NCBI GenBank assembly: GCA_003153035.1 | Contig: PMBT01000111.1 | Coordinates: 17,183-57,279, forward strand | Direction: 5' to 3' | Length of the DNA: 40,097 bases | Origin: Opitutia bacterium | GTDB taxonomy: Bacteria; Verrucomicrobiota; Verrucomicrobiia; Opitutales; Opitutaceae | Shown: positions 32,301 to 38,470 of the stretch, piece after piece | Numbering within the stretch: the first letter of the stretch is position 1 | How the letters are laid out: each line of letters begins with the position of its first letter | The notes under the pieces: generated by a model | Database searches by the model: none | What the model was told of the DNA's origin: nothing | Seen by the model: only the letters and a program-made list of their open reading frames with translations | Program-made: the position numbers and the translations under genes

Positions 32301-32416
32301 ATTACCTTTTGACCACGGGCAAGATCGCCTCGGAGCGGTTGTTTCTGGCCAAACTATCGGCGTCGGGCCCGGCCCAAAAGAACCAAGGCCCGCGGGTCTT
32401 CTTCGAGCTGCAATAA
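29345..32416 (+). CDS. DUF748/AsmA-like envelope protein
   Basis: 1023 residues from ATG 29345; an ATG six bases on is an alternative. A short basic start and one membrane helix (ALWIAAALMVLYTVTGFFIL) precede a long periplasmic body. The first part (GQLVKRLSAELSRPVTLGKVRVNPYTLSVTLIDFEV, in sections) is typical of DUF748/AsmA-type proteins. Beta-rich repeats follow, with LLPLSPYSGRFAGYELARGKLFLAIKAKV and IDIPVEGSLDDPSFRISKVVWRVI near the middle. The tail has a Pro-rich linker (~900-920) and an OmpA-like end, RATHVRDYLLTTGKIASERLFLAKL. AsmA-like proteins act in lipid transport or outer membrane assembly; direct evidence for DUF748 is scarce. It converges with the DUF481 gene. Confidence 0.85.
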   Translation: MKMIKLSPRARRALWIAAALMVLYTVTGFFILPPIVKGQLVKRLSAELSRPVTLGKVRVNPYTLSVTLIDFEVGERGAPGSFFGWRRLYVNFDAVPSLMGEWVFSKIAIDGFHSHVLINQDGTFNFSDLLAKTAALPAQPAAAKPPRPILIGSLKVTGASLDFADNSRKKPFRTVVGPVSFTLTEFRTAGNRGALYHFEAVTEAGERFAWTGTLSADPASSSGEFAVENLNLPKYAPYTDQASNADITAGKLTVHGHYEAKLAGGTRVLKLADGALSLRDLRIATRGNGQLAIELAALEVTGISADGVAMKTAIGRIALDGGHLAVRRDKDGTINLLTLLPSGGPAPGAVPAPAPSMPPIDLTVGEVALKDFKVDLTDLAAPRPVQLGLSNLQFSVKNVTLAEGATMPLQLSLAWAPHGTLQVEGSVSIKPALRVTLKAEAADLAILPLSPYLEQFINVRLTQGAVSAFSQVQLTLADHQPSAILEGDVRMEKFGLVDGAHSEDLAGFSALALHGLKVSTAPQLNVALAEVTLAGPYARVVVDKDKTLNLAAVVKPTGTAPPAIKIGEAAPLPKIEIGKVTIIGGGFSFTDRSLEPNAKMVVNQFSGTISGLSSGNLGRADVDLKATVDGAGPVAITGKLDPLSENKFVDLTIDVKSVDLLPLSPYSGRFAGYELARGKLFLAIKAKVADRKVDMSNIVTLNQFTFGAATNSPDAIHLPVRLGVALLKDLDGKIVIDIPVEGSLDDPSFRISKVVWRVIGNLLTKAAVSPFSLIGSMFGGGGEELSFQEFAPGAVVPLPAEGPKLETLVKALTNRPGLNVGIEGSYDAAADAYALKQQKLADLIRRQIWETRRATDPNIPPPEQFAITPEERGTMLKKLFDAKFPPGTEFGTPLPKPPAVAPPPPAPPPGLVKRVVNVITFQSARSRRAAEKEQVKAAEELKNTTAAAVAGGLPPEAMTARLADTMEVNDDDLRTLATARATHVRDYLLTTGKIASERLFLAKLSASGPAQKNQGPRVFFELQ

Positions 32417-32446
32417 CCGACGCCGCCGCACGGGCGGGTCCGTGGC

Positions 32447-33502
32447 TCACTCCACGACGTACACGAACCGCAGATAGTAAGTGGTATCGAGCTTCTTGGC
32501 GGCTTCGCCGACAGGCTTCGACGTGTACTCGTTGGTGAGGCCGAGGCGCATCGACCAGACCTTGGAGCCGCCGAACGGCATCGTGAGGTTGGAGTCGTGA
32601 TCGAAGATAAAATTACTGGTGTCCTTGAACGAAGGCACATAGCTGAGGGCGTTGTGCATGACTGCCCAGGGAGCGAGTTCGACGCGGTGCACCAGTCCCA
32701 GGTTGAGGCCCGCGGAAGCATAGTTGGGCGTGGGCGGCACGGTGTTGTAAGTATCATACCGGTAGGAGAGACCGGCGCGGAACTGCAGGTCTTCCTGCTT
32801 GCTCCGAACGGCGTTCCAGCCGATGCCGCCGAGGGTACTGACGCGCAGGGCGATGTCTTTGACGTTATCCTGCATCAACTCGGTGGAGACGAACCATGAC
32901 CATACCGGCGAGAAGAAGGCATTGTACTCGATGCCCCCCTTGTAGGCATCCTCCGAGGTTTGGTGATTCGCCACACTGTGGTTGGCCGCGGCATAGAACT
33001 TAAGTGCGTCCGTCGGCGTCTTGAGCGTGGCCACGGCCCCGATCGCATCGGCAAAGCCGGTGGAATTGCCGCTCTTGCCGGCAATATCCGTCGAGAGCTC
33101 GAGTATCCAGTGCCGGCGCAGAGCGAGCACTTCAGGATCCTCGGCGCCTTGGCGCCACGAAGATTTGACGCCCTCGACCTTAGTTGCATAGCTGCCGCTG
33201 GCGCTGGCCACGATGAGCCCGGACTCTTTTTGGTCGACTTTGCCGAGCACCGTCGAGTTGTCCTTGGTCTTCACAAACACCGGCTCGTCGGTCTCGAAGC
33301 TGGCGACCTGGTCCTGTTTGATCGTCAGGTCGCCGGCGAATCCCGTGGAGAGGGCGATAGTACCGTCGGTGATCTTGAGGATCTTGCCGTGGACCACGGA
33401 TCCGTCCTTAAGCGTAACGGTGTCGGCCCGGGCCGACAGCGCGACAATGCCCAAGGTCGCGATAATTAGAGCTGCAACAGCTGGAATGAACTTTGGTTTC
33501 AT
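32447..33502 (-). CDS. DUF481-type outer membrane protein
   Basis: 351 residues. Residues 1-~26 are a signal peptide (IIATLGIVALSARA-DT). An N-terminal module (TVTLKDGSVVHGKILKITDGTIALSTGFAGDLTIK, ~27-60) is typical of proteins that start DUF481 barrels in this group. The remainder (HWILELSTDIAGKSGNS..., then GIEYNAFFSPVWSWFVSTELMQDNV and alternating aromatic strands ending YYLRFVYVVE) looks like a beta-barrel of the DUF481 family. The final Val-Glu follows an alternating hydrophobic pattern fit for outer-membrane insertion. It follows the EF-hand gene by 18 bases in one direction and is probably its operon partner. Confidence 0.85.
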   Translation of the reverse strand: MKPKFIPAVAALIIATLGIVALSARADTVTLKDGSVVHGKILKITDGTIALSTGFAGDLTIKQDQVASFETDEPVFVKTKDNSTVLGKVDQKESGLIVASASGSYATKVEGVKSSWRQGAEDPEVLALRRHWILELSTDIAGKSGNSTGFADAIGAVATLKTPTDALKFYAAANHSVANHQTSEDAYKGGIEYNAFFSPVWSWFVSTELMQDNVKDIALRVSTLGGIGWNAVRSKQEDLQFRAGLSYRYDTYNTVPPTPNYASAGLNLGLVHRVELAPWAVMHNALSYVPSFKDTSNFIFDHDSNLTMPFGGSKVWSMRLGLTNEYTSKPVGEAAKKLDTTYYLRFVYVVE

Positions 33503-33520
33503 AGGTAGATAGGAGATGGT

Positions 33521-35776
33521 TCAGGGGGTGGCGGGTTTGACAGCGGGCGCGGCGGCTGGTGCCCCCGGTGCGGCCGGAGCAGTCGCCGGGGCTGGTGCTG
33601 GAGGCGTACCTCCGGTCACCCACCACCACCACTGGTCGCGCCACCAAAAGGCGGCCGCGGCGATGACAACAAAGATCAGCAAGGCAATCGTCCGACGGCG
33701 GGCGGCGGCGGCCGCCTTGTCCTCGTACGGATCCTGCAGCGATCGCCGGGCATTGGCTGGCAGCCGGGCCAGGGAAGTGAACGACGTCCCGAGCGGGATG
33801 TTGATCTTGACGCGACCGTTGATGGCCCAGCCATTGGCTTCGAGAATCGGGCCGAGGGTCCGCTGGCGCAGCTTCAACCACGCAATGAGCATCGACGGCA
33901 GCGAGATGATCAGCATGAGCGCGACGAGAACGAGGGGCAACTGCCACCATGCGAGCCGGGCAAGGCCGGTGGCGATTGCTCCGAGCGCGCCGCCGATCGC
34001 ACCAACGGCCACGCCCAGCGCGGCAACGGTGCCGATGTCGATCTTCTTTGCCTCGGGCTTGCCGACGTCTTTGTCGGCATTGGCGGTCGCAGTGGTGGCG
34101 GCGGATAGTTTCGAGTCGGAGGCCGACTCGGCGGCCGCGGCGCGCTTGGCAACCTGTTCTTCGATCAACCGCACGACCTTCTTGTAGGGCCCCCAGAACG
34201 CCTGCCGGATCGAAATCGGATTGTCGATCACCTTGGTGATCGTGGCGTCCCAATCGCGGCCCTTCCGGTCGATAAACAGGCCGTTGCGGCCCGGCATGAG
34301 GAAGTCGGAGTCGCCGTTGGAGAAGACGGCGGCGACCTTCATCGTTTCGCCGCGCCGCCGAAGATCGCAGTAGGCGATATAGCACCGGCTCATCGTGCCA
34401 AGGGCGGCATGGGCGCCGGCGTCGTCGACTTGAATGCACAGGTCGCAATGGCGGCTGTCGAGGAAGAGGGTGCCGGCCTGGAAGATCGCTGGGCGGGTGG
34501 GATCGTAGAAATCGGCGAAGTTGACGAAATTCTTCAGGAGCCGCGTGAGGTCGCGGCAGTAGCGCGCGAGCCGGTCGACGTTATCGATGGCCGCCATCTC
34601 GCCAGCGAGGGCGAGGTCCTTGGCGAGCAACGCCGCGATTTCGGCCCGGGCGTTGCCCGCGAGGATTTCGCGGATCCGGGCAAGCCCGAGCTTCTCGACC
34701 GCCGCGCCGGCTTTGGCGGACATCCAGGTCTCGTAGTCGGCGACCTTTGCCTTCAAGGAGGCCCACTCCGCTTCCGTGAGAATGGTCTTCGCGGCGCCCA
34801 GCACGACGGTAACCGTGTCCGCATGGAATTTGGCGACGGCCGCCGACCAGGCGGGATTGATTCCCTCGGTCAGCGGCAGCGCCCGGCCGGCTTCGATCCG
34901 GGCCAGTGGAAGCGCCGCGATCTCGGCGCCCAGCGTGGAAAGGTCCTTGCTGGCGAGCGCGGCGAATTCAGCTTCGGCGCGATTGAGGTGGCTGGTGGCT
35001 CGGGCGTCGAAAGCCGCCAGACGGCAGCGGTTGAAGTAGTCGTCGACTTTGCCGGCGACAGCGCAGAGCGCGGCGGCGGCGGCCGGGGTTTTGTCACCAA
35101 GGGTCAGTATCGGAGACGCCGCGGCCGCTTCGCCCTGGGTGCTCCAAGCGGCGAAGGCGGCGAGGTCGGTGAAGAAGCGGTCGACTAAAGCCTGATCGAC
35201 CCCGGCGAGGCCTGAGCGGTCGGGCTTGGCACCCTCGGTGGCGATAATGTCGGCGATGACCTGTTTCACCGCGGGGCTGCTCGCGGACTCGGCGGGCAAC
35301 ACGCCATCACCGTTAAAGAGGGTCTTCGCAAAGATCCGGGCGGTGTCGGCCGCGTCTTCGACTGAGATCGCGTTGGCATCGGGTTTGCCCAGCGAGATGA
35401 GGATCTGGCGTGCCGAGGCGAGAATCGCGCTGCCTTCCGGAGCAGAATCGTCGATGGCGGCGAGCGGAAGGGCCGCTCCTCCTTTGGCGAGATCGTCCGC
35501 GCTCTTCAGGCGCGCCAACGCCCATTTGACCGCCGCGATCACTTCGGGGACGCGGACGCGCCCGTCTTTGTCAACGTCGATCAATTGCAGCGTTTTCTCG
35601 TCGAATTCCAGGCCCTTGGTGGGGCAGGCGAGGGCCACCCAGAGTTTCGGGTCGAGCTTTTCGAGATCGGCAAGGTCCGCGCCAGATTCGAGAGCAACCT
35701 GGTCAAGACCTCCGGTGCGGATGAACTTCCAAGTATGTGTAGGGGTAGAACTTTGGGCGGGAGAATGGTTGGCCAT
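33521..35776 (-). CDS. EF-hand membrane protein, unknown function
   Basis: 751 residues from ATG 35776 (MANHSPAQ). The frame is open upstream, but that part is unlike a protein start. A canonical EF-hand loop lies at residues 67-78 (DVDKDGRVRVPE, with Asp at 1, 3 and 5, Gly at 6 and Glu at 12). The centre is Ala-rich and helical (~100-470), then FADFYDPTRPAIFQAGTLFLDSRHCDLCIQV and NGLFIDRKGRDWDATITKVIDNPISIRQAFWGPYKK form a globular part. Two to three helices (GTVAALGVAVGAIGGALGAI, LPLVLVALMLIISLPSMLI, IALLIFVVIAAAAFWW) and a Pro/Ala tail end it. I know no function; calcium sensing at the membrane is a guess. The DUF481 gene follows by 18 bases. Confidence 0.75.
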   Translation of the reverse strand: MANHSPAQSSTPTHTWKFIRTGGLDQVALESGADLADLEKLDPKLWVALACPTKGLEFDEKTLQLIDVDKDGRVRVPEVIAAVKWALARLKSADDLAKGGAALPLAAIDDSAPEGSAILASARQILISLGKPDANAISVEDAADTARIFAKTLFNGDGVLPAESASSPAVKQVIADIIATEGAKPDRSGLAGVDQALVDRFFTDLAAFAAWSTQGEAAAASPILTLGDKTPAAAAALCAVAGKVDDYFNRCRLAAFDARATSHLNRAEAEFAALASKDLSTLGAEIAALPLARIEAGRALPLTEGINPAWSAAVAKFHADTVTVVLGAAKTILTEAEWASLKAKVADYETWMSAKAGAAVEKLGLARIREILAGNARAEIAALLAKDLALAGEMAAIDNVDRLARYCRDLTRLLKNFVNFADFYDPTRPAIFQAGTLFLDSRHCDLCIQVDDAGAHAALGTMSRCYIAYCDLRRRGETMKVAAVFSNGDSDFLMPGRNGLFIDRKGRDWDATITKVIDNPISIRQAFWGPYKKVVRLIEEQVAKRAAAAESASDSKLSAATTATANADKDVGKPEAKKIDIGTVAALGVAVGAIGGALGAIATGLARLAWWQLPLVLVALMLIISLPSMLIAWLKLRQRTLGPILEANGWAINGRVKINIPLGTSFTSLARLPANARRSLQDPYEDKAAAAARRRTIALLIFVVIAAAAFWWRDQWWWWVTGGTPPAPAPATAPAAPGAPAAAPAVKPATP

Positions 35777-36035
35777 GGGAGGAAGGAGGCTAGCCAAGAC
35801 GCGCAGATATGCGAAATATTTTTCTTTTTTCCGTGACCCCCAGTCAAGAACTGAATGACAAGCGCCGGCTCCGGGAAATTCCACGGTGCTAAACGATTAG
35901 AGCGCAGCCGCGGTACGGCAGCCACGTGCAAACCTCGCCGTCGGGCCTTCGTAACAGTGCCCGGAGGCTGGTCGGAGATCCGTCAATTTCGGGACTGAGC
36001 TTGAGTGGTTCGCGGGAGCGCTTCTCAATGCCAGG

Positions 36036-36347
36036 ATGGTATGCAGGTCGCAATGCGGGGCGTGCTGTATCGCGCCGTCGATCAGTTCACCGATCCCCGG
36101 CATGCCGCACGGAAAACCGGCAGGTATCCCCTGCATGCAGCTCCTGCCCGATTACCGCTGCGCGCTCTTCGGCAAACCCGAGCGTCCCGCCATCTGCGTG
36201 AGCCTGCGTCCGACGGAGGAGATGTGCGGAACCTGCCGGGAGGAGGCGATGGCGTCGCTAAGCCAACTGGAGCGGCTCACCGCCCCGAAAGTGGAAGCCG
36301 GCGGGAGACTCAGGCCTGTTTCAGGGTCTCGGGAAAGTGCTCGCTGA
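36036..36347 (+). CDS. YkgJ-family cysteine-cluster protein
   Basis: 103 residues from ATG 36036. Cys3, Cys7, Cys10 and Cys11 form the N-terminal C-x3-C-x2-CC cluster, followed by the family stretch IAPSISSPIPGMPHGKPAG, then Cys33, Cys42 and Cys54 with LFGKPERPAICVSLRPTEEMC. The last segment matches E. coli YkgJ closely. These proteins bind a metal (zinc or an iron-sulfur cluster has been proposed) and have no settled role. The last 38 bases overlap the 3' end of the GH125 gene on the other strand (36310-36347). Nothing suggests that they share regulation. Confidence 0.85.
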   Translation: MVCRSQCGACCIAPSISSPIPGMPHGKPAGIPCMQLLPDYRCALFGKPERPAICVSLRPTEEMCGTCREEAMASLSQLERLTAPKVEAGGRLRPVSGSRESAR

Positions 36348-37779
36348 GGTGAACGATCAGCTCGCCGAACTGCGAATTGCACCACGCAAACCAGGGCCGG
36401 GAGAATTTCGCGGGATCATCAGGATCAAACGATTCGTGCATGAATCCAGTGTCCGCGTGGGTGGCGGCGAGCATACGCAGACATTGCACGATCTCCGGTT
36501 CATCGCGGCTGGTGCGGGCCCGCATGATGATCGACAACGGCCAGATCATGGTGGGCGCCACGTGGGGTCCCCCCACGCCTTCCGCCAGCCGCCCCTGATG
36601 AAAATAGGGATTGTCGGGGCTGAGGACAAATCCGCGGGTTCGATGATAAACCGGATCCCCGGCTCTGCAGGCTCCCAGGTAGGGCAGCGCGAGCAGGCTG
36701 GGAATGTTCGCGTCGTCCATCATCAGGGCGTTTCCAAAGCCGTCAACCTCGAAGGCAAAGATGCGTCCATGGACGGGATGTTCACAGGTGGCATGCCGGG
36801 CCAGGGTGGATTTAAGCGTATCCGCCAAGCGGAGGCATTCGGTTGCCAGTGACTCTTGGCGATAGATTTCGCGGGCCAGCTCGGCAAGCTGGCGCAGGGC
36901 GGTTTCGGCGAAGAAATTCGCCGGAATAAGGAAAGGAAAGAAACAGCCGTCGTCGGAGGGGCGAAAGGCTGAGTGGATCAGTCCGATCTTCCGCGTGGGG
37001 TTGCCCCGGCCTCCATTGGGCGAGTGGTCATAGAAAAAGTCGGATTTGCGGGCGAACCGGTAGGGCCCGGGCGCGGTCAGACGTTGCTGAACCTGGAAGG
37101 TGTCCAGGATCAGCCGGGCGGCGTCGAGCCAGCGGGCGTCAAGCGGGGCCCGGTCCGCCGTGGCCCGCCAGTAGGCATGGGCCAAACGAAGCGGATAGCA
37201 GAGCGAGTCGATTTCCCATTTCCGTTCGTGAACACCGGGCTTCATCTCGGTCTCATCGTCGCGGAACTCGCCGGTTTCCTGGCCTCGGTAAAATGCGTTG
37301 GCATACGGATCGAGCAGCACACACGCCGCCTGCCGGCGGAGCAGTCCGCGGAAAAGGCGCCGCAGGGACTCATCCTGCGGAGCGAGGTCGACATACGGCA
37401 GGGTTTGCGCAGTGGAATCCCGCAGCCACATGGCCGGAATGTCGCCGGTGATGACAAAGGTGTCCTCGCTGCCCGGTTCGCCACCGAGCGTCACGGTCGT
37501 GTCGAGAGTGTTCGGGTAGCAATTGCGAAAGAGGCGGGCCAGTCCGGGATGGGTGACCCGGGGCGCGAGGGCCTCGATGCGTGCCTCGACGGCGGCGCTG
37601 GCAAAGCAGCGCCGCTCAGGGGGCGGGCGTTCCGTCCCGCGAGGAAAGACCGGCTGCTGGGGAGAGGATTCGGGCGACGGCTTGTCCGGTTCGTGATCGG
37701 GGAGCGCGTGCATAAGGTTGGGCAATGCGAGGCCTGAGGCGAGCAGGCCTCCCTGGCGTATAAATGTCCGGCGGTTCAT
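36310..37779 (-). CDS. GH125 exo-alpha-1,6-mannosidase, Tat-exported
   Basis: 489 residues. The start MNRRTFIRQGGLLASGLALP is a Tat signal peptide (RRTFI). The family runs throughout: TLDTTVTLGGEPGSEDTFVITGDIPAMWLRDST, then ERKWEIDSLCYPLRLAHAYW, GFGNALMMDDANIPSLLALPYL and GFMHESFDPDDPAKFSRPWFAWCNSQFGELI, all signatures of GH125 (formerly DUF1237). GH125 enzymes release terminal alpha-1,6-linked mannose by an inverting mechanism; the acidic residues in EIDSLCYP and the E of FMHESFD lie at the positions expected for catalysis. The Tat signal places it outside the cytoplasm, perhaps for degrading mannans or N-glycans. The 3' end overlaps the YkgJ gene on the opposite strand. Confidence 0.92.
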   Translation of the reverse strand: MNRRTFIRQGGLLASGLALPNLMHALPDHEPDKPSPESSPQQPVFPRGTERPPPERRCFASAAVEARIEALAPRVTHPGLARLFRNCYPNTLDTTVTLGGEPGSEDTFVITGDIPAMWLRDSTAQTLPYVDLAPQDESLRRLFRGLLRRQAACVLLDPYANAFYRGQETGEFRDDETEMKPGVHERKWEIDSLCYPLRLAHAYWRATADRAPLDARWLDAARLILDTFQVQQRLTAPGPYRFARKSDFFYDHSPNGGRGNPTRKIGLIHSAFRPSDDGCFFPFLIPANFFAETALRQLAELAREIYRQESLATECLRLADTLKSTLARHATCEHPVHGRIFAFEVDGFGNALMMDDANIPSLLALPYLGACRAGDPVYHRTRGFVLSPDNPYFHQGRLAEGVGGPHVAPTMIWPLSIIMRARTSRDEPEIVQCLRMLAATHADTGFMHESFDPDDPAKFSRPWFAWCNSQFGELIVHLSEHFPETLKQA

Positions 37780-37810
37780 GGGGCAACCGGGAAATCATGC
37801 CGTCGGACGC

Positions 37811-37835
37811 GGCGGGGCAATCGGATTGCCCCGCC
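37811..37835. repeat. 12-base GC-rich palindrome upstream of GH125
   Basis: GGCGGGGCAATC (37811-37822) and GATTGCCCCGCC (37824-37835) are perfect reverse complements around one base. It lies between the ilvN stop and the GH125 start, both on the minus strand. Read on that strand it could end ilvBN transcription, although no U-run follows, or act as an operator of the mannosidase gene. Which is not known. Confidence 0.5.
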
Positions 37836-37963
37836 TGGTGCAGGCTCCGCGCAATTGGAGATGGCACTAATCGGCCGCGGCGGCTTCCGAAAGAGTCAGC
37901 CGAACGCCGCCTTGATCGTCAGGCCGAGCGGGCGTTTGCGGGATCAGCGGGGATTGGGCGGGC

Positions 37964-38470
37964 TCACGGCACACCGTTCGGGTCGCCGCCAATCCCGCCG
38001 GCGGCCGACGGAACCAGCTGGTAGAAAAATTCCCCGCGGAGATCGGGGCGGTGCCGGACGGTGAGGACATCATAGAGTTTGGCGAGCTGGCGCTCGACCT
38101 GTTCCAAGCGCGGTTCGGCAGCGACCAGCAGCAGCATGCAGCTGGTCGCGCCATCGTCGACTGGTACGCAGACAATGGCCTCGAGGTTGAACCCGCGGCG
38201 CGCAAACAAGCCCGTGATATGGGACATGGTCCCCGGGTGGTTGCGCACGCGCAATTCGAGTACGGAAGTTCCCGCCTCGAATGATTTGTCATTTGACAGA
38301 TGACAAATGCTTCTGGGTTTTTCGGCGGGCGCCGCCGGCAGCGCGCCAGAGGATATGTCAACTAATAGTTGACAGATTCCGCTGGGGACCACGGATGGTT
38401 TGTCATTTGACAGATGACAAACCATTTCGGGGTTTTCACGGGGAGTGGGGGACGGAATTGGGTCAGGCAT
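37964..38470 (-). CDS. ilvN: Acetolactate synthase small subunit with repeat-bearing N-terminus
   Basis: 168 residues from ATG 38470, overlapping the ilvB stop by 8 bases. The ACT domain starts near residue 68: TSVLELRVRNHPGTMSHITGLFARRGFNLEAIVCVPV, then MLLLVAAEPRLEQVERQLAKLYDVLTVRHRP. It is the regulatory subunit for valine feedback inhibition of acetohydroxyacid synthase, close to the E. coli IlvN type. The E. coli protein is only ~96 residues. The extra ~60 residues here hold three palindromic elements whose translation gives MVCHLSNDKP (16-25), ICQLLVDIS (32-40) and ICHLSNDKS (55-63). Another start within the extension cannot be excluded, but the overlap with ilvB favours 38470. Confidence 0.88.
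   Translation of the reverse strand: MPDPIPSPTPRENPEMVCHLSNDKPSVVPSGICQLLVDISSGALPAAPAEKPRSICHLSNDKSFEAGTSVLELRVRNHPGTMSHITGLFARRGFNLEAIVCVPVDDGATSCMLLLVAAEPRLEQVERQLAKLYDVLTVRHRPDLRGEFFYQLVPSAAGGIGGDPNGVP
38284..38308. repeat. Palindromic element A in ilvN
   Basis: Arms ATTTGTCAT (38284-38292) and ATGACAAAT (38300-38308) with spacer TTGACAG. The spacer and inner arms are identical to those of element C. On the coding strand it reads I-C-H-L-S-N-D-K. It lies just before the ACT domain. Confidence 0.85.
38356..38374. repeat. Palindromic element B in ilvN
   Basis: TGTCAACTA (38356-38364) and TAGTTGACA (38366-38374) are perfect reverse complements around one base. The core matches the intergenic palindrome at 2167-2191. 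On the coding strand it reads I-C-Q-L-L-V-D-I, in the same frame phase as elements A and C. Confidence 0.85.
38395..38425. repeat. Palindromic element C in ilvN
   Basis: Arms ATGGTTTGTCAT (38395-38406) and ATGACAAACCAT (38414-38425) are 12-base perfect reverse complements with spacer TTGACAG, the longest of the three. On the coding strand it reads M-V-C-H-L-S-N-D-K-P. Its ATG is also a possible internal start. Confidence 0.85.

Noticed and set aside
32416-32447. CACGG/CCGTG hairpin between convergent DUF748 and DUF481 genes
   Set aside because: Only 5 pairs and no T-run; too weak to call a terminator.
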